A stretch of 64,000 bases of DNA from Paraphoma chrysanthemicola. Taxonomy: Eukaryota > Ascomycota > Dothideomycetes > Pleosporales > Phaeosphaeriaceae. A program made the translations under genes and the position numbers. This document shows, piece by piece, positions 22,950 to 34,075 of this stretch. Location of the stretch: assembly GCA_020744225.1 (NCBI GenBank), contig JAGMWG010000014.1, positions 930,001-994,000 on the forward strand. Reading direction: 5' to 3'. Position 1 is the stretch's first letter, and the number at the start of each line of letters is the position of its first letter. The notes beneath the pieces are model-generated. The model was given only the letters and a program-made list of their open reading frames with translations. It was not told the DNA's origin and made no database searches.

Positions 22950-23873
22950 ACCCCGGCAGTTAATGAACAGTGTCGGCGTCAGTAACGTGGTTCGGCGTGG
23001 GATGCATTGGGCTCATGGGATCTTTTCTACCTCTACTATACTTCGACCATTCCAACGGGTGTCCAGGCTAAAAGAGCACATCACTGCCAGTGTGCTCACG
23101 TGTTCATGGGTGTCTTCGCGGTCGGTCAGCTGTGTCTCAGGTACTCTTCCGGCTAGAAGAAATACGAAATGAAAATCCCAGGGCTGCTCGATAGCATTGT
23201 GATGGCGTTATGCTCAGTCAATATACCAGTCTCATCAAGCAAGTCCCCGACATTTTTGCTGTGTGCGAATCTTTTGTTCTTCTATGCCTTTCAGGATTAC
23301 ACCTCGCAAGGCTGTGAGTAGAATCAGTGAACGACCCGGACTCTTTCATTGCGTAAGCAATATGTCGAAAGTATCCTCCTTATCATAACACGTCGGTGTC
23401 GCGACGCAGGAGTAGTATGGATATCACAGACTCGGTTTCTATCAAGTTTTGACAATCTAAGTCCTGCTGTCCGACTTGCTGTGAGGCTGCAGAGCCGCGT
23501 CTTAGCCGTGCCCGAGGACATTGCGGCTGGGCGTTCGCGTGTGCGGCCAATGAGTGCATAGCCTCGGTATCGGAAGTGACGTCGCGTCGGATCTTACCCC
23601 AGCTTTCTCCAACATTGCGAGCTCCGTTGCATAGAGAGCTTAATTAACATCACCGGTTTATAAGGAAGACGCGGTGGTATTGAAAGTCCACGCTTCATAT
23701 ATCTCGTTAGAACTTACATCGATTGGAGTTTGTTATATACCCCCTCGAAGCAACTCCTCTTCTGGGCACTCGTAGCTTGTTGCTAGCTCGGAACGCTTCC
23801 GCGATCACCTCACATATATCCCTTCTATCTTCCCCTGCGCTCTCCCTAGATTAACTCGCGCAATTGTGTCAAC
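22950..23873. other. Intergenic
   Basis: 3' flank of RPL16 and promoter of the acyl-CoA ligase. No supported frame is seen. A TTTATAAGG sequence near 23657 could be a TATA element for the downstream gene. Confidence 0.4.
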
Positions 23874-25692
23874 ATGGTGGGCGCAAAGGATCGTCTCAAG
23901 CAACTCGCGTCGCACTTCACGTCGGCCAATCCTGTACCCGGACCTCCACCCATTCAACCCGGCGACAGCCACGAGTACCACCACAGACACAATTTCCACA
24001 CGCTTAGCCCGACATTCTTTCTTCCACGGGCCGCGCAGATCGAACCGGACGCGACTGCGATCTACCACAAGACTGCGAACAACAAGATCTTGCGACGCAC
24101 TTATGGCGTGACTGCGGACCGCGCGCGGGGGCTGGCGTATTATCTCAAGAAACATGGATACAAGAAAGTTGGGATCCTCGCGACGAACACACCAGCATTT
24201 CTAGAGAGCATCTTCGGCATCGCGGCTGCAGGCAGCGTGAATGTGGCCATTAACTATCGCTTGAAGCACGATGACATCAGCTACATCTTTCAGCATGCTG
24301 ATGTTGATATGATCATTGTGGACTTTGAGTTTGTTGGCCTGTTGGATGATTACAGGAAAGCGAAGCCCAATGTTCCAATTCTCGTGGACAACGACACCGA
24401 CGCGACCGAGGGCGAACTCTCCGGACCCTTTGATGAAGCAGTTCTTGAGGGGTTAAAACACGATATCGCAACAGGCCACAAGGGATGGGCTGGACTGGAA
24501 GCGCAGGCTGGCAACGAAGAAGACATCATTGCCCTTGCGTACACATCTGGCACAACAGCGCGACCAAAGGGAGTAGAATACACACATCGCGGCGCATACC
24601 TCGCGGCAATGGGCAATATCATCGAATCTGGCCTCAACTACCACGCCGGTCGTGCCAAGTATCTATGGACACTGCCAATGTTCCACGCTATGGGCTGGAC
24701 ATTTCCATGGTCCGTGACCGCTGTCCGCGGTACGCATTACTGCCTGCGCAAGATTGATTATCCCGAGATCTGGCGAGTATTGAAGGAAGAAGGCATCACA
24801 CATTTCAATGCTGCGCCAACTGTCAACACGCTGCTGTGTGCTGCGAAGGAGGCCGAGAGACTGCCAAATCCTGTCCGCGTGACTGTGGCGGCAAGTCCTC
24901 CCAGCGCATGGCTCTTTGAGCAGATGTCAAACCTCAACTTGTCTCCAGTACATGTCTACGGATTGACAGAGACATATGGTCCCATCACAAAGGGCTACCA
25001 CATGCCTGAGTGGGAGACGATCCCAGAGAAAGAGAAGTACGACAGGATGGCGAGACAAGGCCATGGGTTTATTGTGGGCTTGCCAGTGCGGGTTATCAAG
25101 ACGGAGCAGGAAGAAGGTGTCCTGATCGACGTGGACAGAAATGGCAAAGAAATCGGAGAAATCGTGTTCGAGGGCAATATTTGCGCAAAAGGGTACTATA
25201 AGGATGCCGAGGCGACCCGGAAGTTGTGGGCAGGCAATGTTCTGCATACTGGAGATTTGGCAGTCTGGCATGCTGATGGCGCGATCCAGATCTTGGATCG
25301 AGCAAAGGATATAATCATTTCTGGTAAGTCTCGTTTATCATGTTGACAGCATACACACGACTAACGTTATCACAGGTGGCGAGAACATCTCCTCGGTCGC
25401 ACTCGAAGCCATGCTCTCCACGCACCCTCAGATCCTTGAAGTCGGCGTCGTCGCCGTTGCAGATTCGCATTGGGGCGAGCGTCCGAAGGCGTTCGTCACA
25501 ACTAAAGACGGAACAAATAGCGAGAGCCTAGGACAGGAAGTCATTCAGTGGGCCAAGGAGAACAGCCACATCAGCAGATTCATGGTGCCAAGGGAGGTGG
25601 AGGTCGTCAAGGAATTGCCAAAGACGAGCACGGGTAAGATTAAGAAGAACATTCTGAGAGAGTGGGCGAGGGGAAATCGAGATGCGAATTGA
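23874..25692 (+). CDS. AMP-binding acyl-CoA ligase (fatty-acyl-CoA synthetase-like)
   Basis: Two exons, 23874-25323 and 25376-25692, with a 52-bp intron, give 588 residues. Motifs of the ANL superfamily are intact: the P-loop YTSGTTARPKGV near residue 224 (Ala replaces the usual Gly after TT), YGLTETYGP, HTGDLAVWHADGAIQILDR, the hinge DIIISGGENISS (formed across the splice site) and the catalytic lysine context PKTSTGKIKKNI near the C terminus. The reaction is ATP-dependent activation of a carboxylic acid to an acyl-AMP and then an acyl-CoA. Chain length cannot be read from sequence; overall form is like medium/long-chain fatty-acid ligases. The C terminus RGNRDAN is not a PTS1 signal, so import to peroxisomes by that route is not supported. 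Confidence 0.9.
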
Positions 25693-26127
25693 ATGTAGGT
25701 ACATGTGTTGTGTCAGATGTAAATATGATGTATGTAATATGCAAGTCAGAACTTGGTTACAAATAAAGGACTGGGACTATTAAAGACTCTATTTCGCTGT
25801 CCGTTTCGACTATAAAAGCATATGTGGTCACAGCACGGGGAAGAAGATGAAAGAAAGCGGTGCCTGGAAGTGGTGGCTCAAAACAGCTAGCGCTGCCGCC
25901 ACATGTGGCTGAAGTCCATTTTCGACACAACGTCATTGTTGATCGATGCTGGCGCTTCTTTCTGCCAGTTTTCGTAAAAGCACAGCACCATTCCCTTTGT
26001 GCGTTGATTCCTTCACTCCTACTATCCCTACCACACTCTTCCATCCCAGCAGCAGTTTTTCTCAACGCGCGCGCATCATCCGTCCGCAACACGGGCACAC
26101 CTCTTCATCCCCACCCACCAACCCACC
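25693..26127. other. Intergenic
   Basis: Between the ligase and SCS3, which point the same way. The last 130 bases are C/T- and CA-rich, typical of a fungal leader. No gene is seen. Confidence 0.45.
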
Positions 26128-27108
26128 ATGGCAACCCGCCGCAAAGAGCCCGCAATCAACGGCTCCGTCCCCCTCACCTCCTCCATGCCCGGCAGCACCA
26201 TCCGCCCCCCTCTCGCCTCGGCCCGCCGCTCGCCCTTCCTCCCCACGCGCCTCGAAGCCCAGCTCATCTCCATCTACCCGCTCACGCTGCTGCTCGGCAG
26301 CATATTCAGCATCCTATCGCCCGCAACCCGTAGCGCGCCCTACTCCGCCGTCTCGCAATCGCACCCACCCGAGTTTGCGCCGTCGTACTTTGCGCAGAAG
26401 AAGAACGTCTTCAACGTATACTTTGTCAAGGTCGGGTGGTTCTGGACGACGATTGCATTCGTCGTGTTTCTCGTCTTTCACCCGGGCTTCGGGCGCGGCG
26501 TGAGCAAACGACGCGTGAATGCCGTGTTGCGATATGGGGCCATCACGACGTGGTGGGTGTTTGTCACGCAGTGGTTTTTCGGTCCCCCGTTGATCGATAC
26601 CATGTTCCGCTTCACCGGCGGGCAGTGCGAGCGTTTGAGGGATCCAGAGGCTAGAGAGGATATGAGCGATACAAGGGAGTTTATTACGGCGGCGACGTGC
26701 AAGGCTGTGGGCGGAACGTGGAAGGGTGGACATGACATCAGCGGACATGTGTTTTTGTTGATTCTTGGGTCGTCCTTGCTGTGGTTGGAGTTTCTACCGG
26801 CACTTACGAGGGTCGAAGGACTTAGAGATGGGAGGCTGATCACGCTGCAAGATGGCAAGACGGCGAGTGTGGCAGTCGAGAAGGAGAGGGTCAAGGAAGA
26901 GGCGGCCGCGACGGCCAGGGGCGTCAAGTTTGCGCTCGGCGTGGCGGGGTTGATGTGGTGGATGTTGCTTATGACGGCTGCCTACTTTCACACATGGTTT
27001 GAGAAGTTTACAGGATTGGCAGTGGCCTTCACTGGCCTCTGGGTCGTATACTTCATGCCAAGAGGCGTTCCGCAGGTCAGGGCGTTGTTGGGTATGCCTG
27101 GCGTATGA
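26128..27108 (+). CDS. SCS3: FIT family protein Scs3 (acyl-CoA diphosphatase, lipid droplet biogenesis)
   Basis: A single exon of 326 residues starting MATRRKEPAINGSVPLTSSM. Family marks: the membrane-proximal KKNVFNVYFVKVGWFWTTIA, RYGAITTWWVFVTQWFFGPP, ISGHVFLLILGSSLLWLE with the first conserved His, and TAAYFHTWFEKFTGL with the second His; these two histidines form the phosphatase centre of FIT proteins. Six membrane segments fit an ER protein. The family hydrolyses acyl-CoA to acyl-4'-phosphopantetheine and 3',5'-ADP and supports normal ER membranes and lipid droplets. Its position after an acyl-CoA ligase is a suggestive pairing in lipid metabolism, although fungal neighbours are often unrelated. 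Confidence 0.9.
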   Translation: MATRRKEPAINGSVPLTSSMPGSTIRPPLASARRSPFLPTRLEAQLISIYPLTLLLGSIFSILSPATRSAPYSAVSQSHPPEFAPSYFAQKKNVFNVYFVKVGWFWTTIAFVVFLVFHPGFGRGVSKRRVNAVLRYGAITTWWVFVTQWFFGPPLIDTMFRFTGGQCERLRDPEAREDMSDTREFITAATCKAVGGTWKGGHDISGHVFLLILGSSLLWLEFLPALTRVEGLRDGRLITLQDGKTASVAVEKERVKEEAAATARGVKFALGVAGLMWWMLLMTAAYFHTWFEKFTGLAVAFTGLWVVYFMPRGVPQVRALLGMPGV

Positions 27109-28866
27109 AAGTCGATTTGAAAGGGAATCCCCAAAAGCGCAGTCGGTATTGCGGCTTAGCCACGGCGCATTTCCCAACGCGATAGTTTATAATTGCATGT
27201 AACATCACAACTCTTGCATCCTGCATTCGTCATTCCTCGAATACCCAATACATCTGTCCCGTCGTAAGTTCCACCGTAAGTTCCACCACCAAAGCCTCAC
27301 CGACCAATCTCAATCCAGTCATTTCGTGAATGGCATTGGCTGCTAAGTCATTAGTACTCCGAATATCGCTCTTCGCATATAATTTCATCTTTCCTCTCGA
27401 ACATGCTGTCTGTTCAATCACCTCGCAGGTTCCGTTCCATCGAAAGGATGAGCACCACATGCCATGTCTGCTTCTTGTGGCCCAATTCCAAACTCACAAT
27501 GAAGCCTATGCATGTTCTTCCTCGTTGCGAAGAAGGTAGCGACCATTTATAATGCATAATGGCCTCTAAAGTCTTGAAGAGATCATGTTTAGACTTTGAT
27601 GTGTTTTGGCGGTGGTCGAAATGATCTGGTCACACGTCTATCTCCGAACCCATGGGATCAAAGTAGCGTCGAAAGAATGATGCGAAGTTTCGTATGCTTC
27701 GTGCAAACTTGCCTGTGCGTAATATCACATTTCCTACATATACTCTAGTTCGATAAACTAAGGTAGAGTGTTGGTACGCGAGTATAAATCCTCCGCCTCT
27801 AGTCTCACGCTGTCATCTCCTCGATATGTTGAATTTCATGGCGTCTCGAAAGCAAAAAGAGTCACTGGCAATACATGCCTGATGTTGGCTTTCTGCCCAA
27901 AGAAAGCATCAAATTCTACATGTCCTTTTGGGCACCTCGTGGCTCTGCCGCGCAAGCGCTCGTGCATAAAACTTGCTCTTCTCTGGCTTCTGATACACCA
28001 CTTTCTTCGCATCCACTGATGGGCCGCAAAATGTATCGCCATGGCTTTATATCCTGCTTTTGTGCCAAATCAATTTACAGACAAACTATGGTCTTGTTCG
28101 CCTGCTCAAATGCAAGATTTACCAAGTTCAAGTTTGATTGCTCTTCCTACAAGACCGAATGGTCTCAAATTACTGCTTGATCCATACATAAAGAGATAGA
28201 GAGTAAAATTTGGCGATGGCGTGAATACGACGATCGTACCACGACTCTCAAAATGAACCTCCATGCGGAAGTTTCACATGATGGTTTGAGACTAATTGAC
28301 CTGACGTACAATCAAAACACACACATCGCCAAAGGGCTAAGCGAGTATAAAAGCCATGTATTGTGCAACTCAGCTTCACTCCCATCAACGAAATTCCGCC
28401 ATGCTCATCAAAGGGATATGATGTAGTCTATTTGTCCCGTGCCGGCTCAATACTTTCAGAAAAAATCAATATCAAGCTTTATGTCTCTGTTGGCGGCGTG
28501 TGAGCATGCTGAGCCATCATGTTCCTCGAAAGCAAGCCGTATGTATGACCAAGGTGTACCTTTGATGAAAATTGTGATCCGTGCTTGATATGAGGGGAAG
28601 TGGATATAGACGTCAAAAGTGCGCGTACTTGATACATTGTGTTTTGCTTAATTTCGTTTAGAGGTGTTGCGCCACTTCATATCCACTCATCTTCAAATTC
28701 CTGTTGCAATTCACCCCGGGTATCTCCGTGCTTTAGAAGCAATTCACCGCAAACGACTTCGCCCCATTCAAGTCCCTGCAGTCTCCAATCTTCTCCGCTC
28801 CCCACTTCTCATAACCCGCTTTACCACCACAACTCTCATCTTGGAAAAGCACCACTAAATTTCGCA
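27109..28866. other. Gene-poor stretch
   Basis: 1.76 kb with one small minus-strand frame at 27230-27460, listed separately. Other short frames near 27768-28180 conflict with each other and lack support. The 3' half is AT-richer than average. Confidence 0.4.
27230..27460 (-). CDS. Possible small protein or terminal exon, unrecognised
   Basis: An ATG-started frame of 76 codons (MWCSSFRWNGTCEVIEQTAC ... GQMYWVFEE). Residue use is balanced and soluble, with no signal peptide. It contains a perfect 12-bp tandem duplication (GTGGAACTTACG twice, plus strand 27267-27290) giving VELTVEL. It may be the last exon of a longer minus-strand gene, but I found no convincing upstream exon. Existence is uncertain. 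Confidence 0.25.
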   Translation of the reverse strand: MWCSSFRWNGTCEVIEQTACSRGKMKLYAKSDIRSTNDLAANAIHEMTGLRLVGEALVVELTVELTTGQMYWVFEE

Positions 28867-29136
28867 TCAGCATTTGGGACACCATGCCAGCATTCCCGGA
28901 GTCGCGACGATCTTACATTCACACCCTTTCTGCAACTCGCCCAATACGATTCCACGCCCATATATTTGTTCGCATGCACGATCCTGGGGCGTGTAGCGGT
29001 GTCGCAGTCCTACGCACCGGCCGTTGACAGGGCGTACGACGATGTCGAATTGTGCAGCTTTGCCGAATTTGGGTGGGGAGGCGAGGGTTGTGAGAAACAA
29101 GGGGAGAAGGGCGACAAGGATTGTGGTAAGATGCAT
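28867..29136 (-). CDS. Small secreted cysteine-rich protein
   Basis: A single exon of 89 residues starting at the ATG 29136. The first 19 residues, MHLTTILVALLPLFLTTLA, form a clear signal peptide with likely cleavage before SPP. The mature part of about 70 residues has six cysteines: one in NGRC, one in RAC, the pair CEC and a final pair CPKC at the very end. No known domain is recognised. A TATAAAT box lies 42-48 bp upstream. Such proteins in fungi are often extracellular effectors or defence-related peptides; that is inference from size and cysteine count only. A longer plus-strand frame across the same DNA lacks an ATG at its start and is rejected. Confidence 0.6.
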   Translation of the reverse strand: MHLTTILVALLPLFLTTLASPPKFGKAAQFDIVVRPVNGRCVGLRHRYTPQDRACEQIYGRGIVLGELQKGCECKIVATPGMLAWCPKC

Positions 29137-29511
29137 AGTGAAGTCGGAATGTGTTTTCAAATTAGAGGGTGGTCAAAATTTATATCGAAGTGCTGTCCAG
29201 ATGTACAAGAAGGGCGGATAATGGGTAATTATACATCGTCTGGTGAGGCTGCTGTAGCACTGGCTCACAACAGTGCATCTTCGGTTAAGCTCCAATTCGG
29301 GTTACGCTGAGGCTGAGAAGGAGTTGAAAGTACACCGAACTTGTGGTGTGAGCAAAACGCGTCGAAAAGACGCCTAAGCAGGTTAGCCTCACAAGACTTG
29401 ACCAATGGTTGCGCTCTAGGCTTACTAGGTGCTTTCAGCTACTGTATCTCAGCTACATATCTCGCGTTCGACGGCATGACCGTCGCCAATTGCGTTTCTC
29501 GTCTATTGCCT
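29137..29511. other. Intergenic
   Basis: Promoter of the small secreted protein and 3' flank of the alpha-galactosidase. No gene is seen. Confidence 0.45.
29178..29184 (-). promoter_or_regulatory. TATA box of the small secreted protein gene
   Basis: TATAAAT on the minus strand, 42-48 bp before the ATG at 29136, within an AT-rich patch. Confidence 0.45.
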
Positions 29512-31833
29512 TCATTGCTTCTCCAACCATATCAGCTTACTCTGATAATCCCCCCTTGGCCACGCAATGTTTAGTCCGCCATTCATATACGTCGCACCGC
29601 TGTACGTCGCATTGTCCAGGTCATTGCTGTACCTGGCCTTCGGATCCAAGCCCGCCAGTCTCAGCGGCGGCGGAGCCGGCTTGACCGTATACAGCTGCTG
29701 GAAAGCAAATACCACTGCTTCAGATCCATCCCCGCTCACGAACTGTACGCCGGGCCAATTGCTGCTATCAGGATGTGCAAGGCGATAGAATGATCCATTA
29801 ATAACGATCGGGTTCACGCGTTCGGCATCCGCCATAATTGACGGCACGGCTGACGCTTCTTCTGGCGAGAGTTCTGAGGGATTCAGCTCGAGACCGAAAG
29901 AGCCGCACATCATTGCAACATGACCGCGGTACTCGATGCTAATGTTGCGGCGCGTCAGACCATTCGGAATGGCAGATATGTGGCAACCCATAGCTGAGGG
30001 AGGGTACACCAAAGATGTGCCCATCTGAATAGTAAGTCGGTTCGCCGCATCTGTGTTATCGGATGTCCAGTGCTGGCTCCAGTAGTGTAGCAGACCAGCA
30101 TCAAAGCGACCGCCACCGGATGCACAGCCCTCCCAAAGAACGTCTGGGTATTTGGTCGTGAGATTATCGATGACGCGGTAAAGTCCGAGAATGTAGTCAT
30201 AGTTGTCGGATGGGCGAGACAGCTCGTGCATACCCCGATTGTTATCCCATTTTACGTACTGGATGTTCGCAGAATCAAGGATGCGAGAGACGAAGCCAAT
30301 GATGAATTCTTGCACTTCCGGTAGACCGACATTCAGGACAAGCTGATTTCGCGTGAGAGTCCGCTGATGCTTGCCTGCGTGCAAGACCCATTCCGGATGC
30401 TCGTGGTAAAGCGTCGAATTCGGGTTCACCATCTCGGGCTCGACCCAGATGCCGAACTGCAGCGGCGTGGAGGTGTTGAGGACAGTGAAGTTGTTTACGG
30501 CTTGCACGTATGGAGTCAGGCCGTTCGGGAACTTTGCAGGATTGGGCGTCCAGTCTCCAAGACCAAGCGAGTCGTTGTTTCGTGGGTAATCAACGCCAAA
30601 CCAACCATCGTCGTTGACGAACAGCTGAATACCGAGCTCTTCCGCCTCGCCTGCCAATTTGACTAGTGAAGTCTCGTTGATATTAAACCCAAGGCCTTCC
30701 CATGAGTTGAGCAGAATTGGGCGTGTTTCTTTGGTGAACTTGGAACGCGACAGATGGTTACGGTACAGATCGTGGTATGCGCGCGAGAGACCTCCGACAC
30801 CCTGCGAAGAGTAGACAGCTACAGCCTCTGGAGATTGAAATGTTTCGCCTGGTTGCACCGGAATACTAGTATGAAGCGAGTTGAGCCCAAGCAGTACTCG
30901 AACGTAACCATTGGAGAACTTTTCCGCGGTTGCTTCAAAGCTGCCTGTCCAGACCAGATTGAAGCCCCAAGCCTCGCCAGATCCTTCGGTAGTGGAGGGC
31001 GAGACAAGTGCAAAGAAAGGGTTGTGCTGGTGCGACGCATATCCCGCTTTGCTCCCAAACCTGCTGCCATTAGCGTTTGCTTTGTGTCCACGATCAATGA
31101 CTTACGAAGTCTCGCCGTAGTCGATCTTCCTCCGAACTGTTTGGAACTCATGTGACCAATCTCCGTGGGGCTCGATCATTTCCAAGTCCACATTTGGGAA
31201 GTCGGTGCTGAAGCTGGCTGCCCTCTCGATGACGATTGCTCCGGAGCCATTGGTTGATCCATGGTTGGTAATGCTGAAGCTGCGAGCAATGGCATTATAT
31301 TTGGGAAAGACGGAGTATGAAAGCGCAGCGGACACGTCTGACACGTTGTCATACAGCTGAACTATCAAGGTCGTCACATCGCCGTTTTCTCCGTAAGTCG
31401 CCGGAAGCCCTGGTATGGACGGTTTGCCTTGCGAGATATTGTGCGATCGATATCGGAATGCAGAGACAGTGTCGCCATCGGCATGCTCGATGTGTATCGC
31501 AGGTAGACGAAAGTCGCTGCGGCCTACATCCGGAAACTCGCGGCGGAAGTTCGATAGTTCGTCATTCCAGCCCCATGGAAGGATGTTGGCTGGCGGTGTG
31601 AAGTCGCTTGCTGGTCCGCCAAAATGGTCCGAAACAAGATCTCCTGAATCCGTGTCCACATGAAACAGATATGACATGCCCTCCGCAGTCAGCGTGAAGT
31701 TCGTCCCCGATGCCGAAATCGCTGTTTCAATCAGTAAGGATCTGGCCCAAATAAGGTGACATCAAGTACCATTTTGTGCAGCAACTGCACCTGCCAACAG
31801 AGTCAACAAACCAGCCCCTTTTGCGAAAGCCAT
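29512..31833 (-). CDS. Secreted alpha-galactosidase, GH36
   Basis: Three exons, 31770-31833, 31106-31721 and 29512-31060, with introns of 48 and 45 bp, give 742 residues, the usual size for fungal GH36. Exon 1 encodes the signal peptide MAFAKGAGLLTLLAGAVAAQ. The N-terminal beta-sandwich domain spans about 22-330, and the catalytic barrel has RPILLNSWEGLGFNINETSL, LFVNDDGWFG, the nucleophile Asp in YVKWDNNR and the acid/base Asp in WTSDNTDAANRL. CASGGGRFD is also typical. The enzyme releases terminal alpha-1,6-galactose from raffinose-type sugars and galactomannan outside the cell. Intron 2 ends in tandem acceptors (CAGCAG), so two forms differing by one Arg are possible. YVKWDNNR has Asn where YIKWDMNR is common. 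Confidence 0.9.
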
Positions 31834-32535
31834 TGCCAAAATTTACCGTTCAGCAAAACATTCTGCAGCCCGACAGAAGTACCTCCCATATATGTCAGCC
31901 CCATCGAAGCTGCATCCTTAGCTTGGGTGCTACAATCCAACGACCATCAATGAGGGGAAAGCGGAGAAAAGCTGGGGTCAACAAACAAATTCGGCGGGTG
32001 TGTGACGAGCCGGGAAATCCGGTGATTGGATGGTCAGCGGATGTCCTACTGCATCTGGTTGGTGATGGGATGAAGTAGGGAGTTTAGCCGGACGGGCCGG
32101 TGCGGAGATGGAGATCGACCCTGCAAGATGCTTGTTTGATGCTTCCACAACGGTCGTGCAGCAAGGGCAAAACCTGGCGTCGGCATGCATGTACTGGTAC
32201 TACTGCATGTGGCCCTGGGGTTGTGAAGTGACGATTGGCCCATGGGAAGACCCGCGCGCGCCAAGCTCCGTGCCAAAAGCGTGTATTGGACCGCCGCCAC
32301 TTCGAGCGCGTGAATAACAAGCCAACTTTCCTTCTTATGTCAGTCCGCGTAGAACAAATGGGGATCATTGTTGTACGATTGCACGGATCGAAAGGGCGTG
32401 GACACAATGGCTCGAAGGGACGAACATTTGTGAAGCAATCTAACATCTAGAAAGCACACTATAACACAATCTTCCACCCGATAATGAAAGAGAGAGGGGA
32501 CAAAATTGAGGTTGTCGCATTGCCTACGAAGGAGA
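31834..32535. other. Intergenic
   Basis: Divergent or shared upstream region of the GH36 gene and 3' flank of a small minus-strand gene. Frames here are short and contradictory. Confidence 0.4.
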
Positions 32536-32972
32536 TCAAGGGTAGTCGACATCAGGAGCCGAGACTACGACAATCGAGACATACGATTCGTAAGTGCTAA
32601 CAGGTTCGCCTACCAGACTAATCAAAACGACTCGCACATCCGCCGCAGCTTTGTCCAATGTGGTTCGTCTCTTGACTTCCTTTGAGGAAAGAGAGCATCC
32701 CTGGAATTCCATAGTAGCACATCTTGCTTCCCTGATGAAGATAGTTACAGCATCATAAAGATAGGGCTCGTCGACTTGATCAGGCTTAATCCAAGCCGGA
32801 CAATCTACTACATTGCCAGCAGGGATTGCGATGGGTTGCCCAACACTCGTGTCAAAGCCACCGTAGGGCTCATTGACCAGTGATGGATATCAGGGCATAT
32901 TTTTTACGCTCCGAGTTACCCCTTCACTACTGGACCGTCTTCAGCCAATAGCGGAAATATCGAAACATCCAT
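32536..32972 (-). CDS. Small unrecognised two-exon gene (tentative)
   Basis: Exon 1 is 32920-32972 (MDVSIFPLLAEDGPVVK) and exon 2 is 32536-32845, joined across a 74-bp intron (GTAACT donor, GAG acceptor), giving 120 residues. Exon 2 lacks an ATG but stays open for over 100 codons and has protein-like composition, for example GQPIAIPAGNVVDCPAWIKP, DEPYLYDAVTIFIREARCAT and VVLISLVGEPVSTYESYVSI. A pyrimidine-rich leader and a TTTAAAT stretch lie upstream of the ATG. The alternative acceptor 23 bp earlier keeps exon 2 open but does not match the frame of exon 1. No domain is recognised. The acceptor is weak, so the model may be wrong in detail. Confidence 0.35.
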
Positions 32973-34075
32973 TTCTGATGTGGTTTAGTAGTAAGAGCAG
33001 GGACACCAGAGGAAAAAGGCAACGAGATTAAGCTGGCTGCAACTGTATGTTTAGGTAGGAAGCGGGACTTTGACGAAATTTAAACGCGGCCAGCAGTGAA
33101 GGCCGGCGATGGCGCGAGATCTGAATGCGAGTTTGGAAAGCTCTGATACTACGAAGCAAAGTAAGGTTCGGCATTGTCTCTAATATTAACCACTAAGGGG
33201 TACCGGTACAACAAACAATATAGCAGCCAGCCACAACTCCAGGCCTAACACTTCCGCAGCTTTAAGTACATTGACATAGACATCTTGTGGGCCCAAAGCT
33301 ATCGAATGAAAGGTTTCGCAACCACAAGTGTAACCTTACCTCGGCAGATGTGTGCGCTAACGGAAAAGCCGATCAGGCGTCACCGAACCAAGTATTTCAG
33401 AGTGTGACGAAAGTGGATGCCAAGAGCTTCACCGCCTGAGTTGCGAAACGTTCGGCACGAAGGAATGATCTGATGGGGCGTAGTGTCGAGGCTCAGCCGC
33501 TGTGCGAGTGAATGAAAAGCGCGAAGCGTATGGCGCCAAAGCCGAGGACGCCGCTAAGGGGCTACTAACGCGAACCATCGCTTGCTACGAAGACACTCTA
33601 AACATTCTCGCTTGCGTCACTCAATACGTGCCTCTTCAGATTGCGTCGCAATACTGAAAGGAACAAGCAATGCAATTGAGTCGATCGCTGCAGCAATCAC
33701 AGAGCAAATGCTTGCACTTGCTTTTGTACTTCTTCACGAATAAATAGCTTCATGACTGCGACGCCTGCCATATTGTTAATTGCCAGGTCCAGAGCTGAAT
33801 TATATATGCATATTTTGAAACTTAAGGAATGGACGCAGTAAGAGAGGATCACGAGTTTGGGATGCATTGTTCTAATTTCTATTTTGACACGAGTTCCTCA
33901 CGCCAATAATGTGTTGTGTGTGTGGTGTTGAACCGCCAAATCCTATCGCCTACCAGGCTTGAGAACTTCTTGCCTTCATGATCATGTTCAATCTCCTGTA
34001 CAAAGCGCCTGAAGTTCTGTTACTATCGTGGACGCGCGTGCTGCATCTACCGTTGGCGCCACTATCCTACACCAA
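32973..34075. other. Intergenic, stop-rich
   Basis: No frame of 60 codons or more is open on either strand in most of this 1.1 kb. I see no repeat or RNA gene. Confidence 0.45.

Noticed and set aside
24350..25305. Antisense frames over the acyl-CoA ligase
   Set aside because: They are shadows of a well-conserved enzyme gene.
28639..29310. Long plus-strand frame (223 codons) across the small secreted protein
   Set aside because: It starts at a non-ATG codon, has no motif, and the minus strand there has a signal peptide, paired cysteines and a TATA box.
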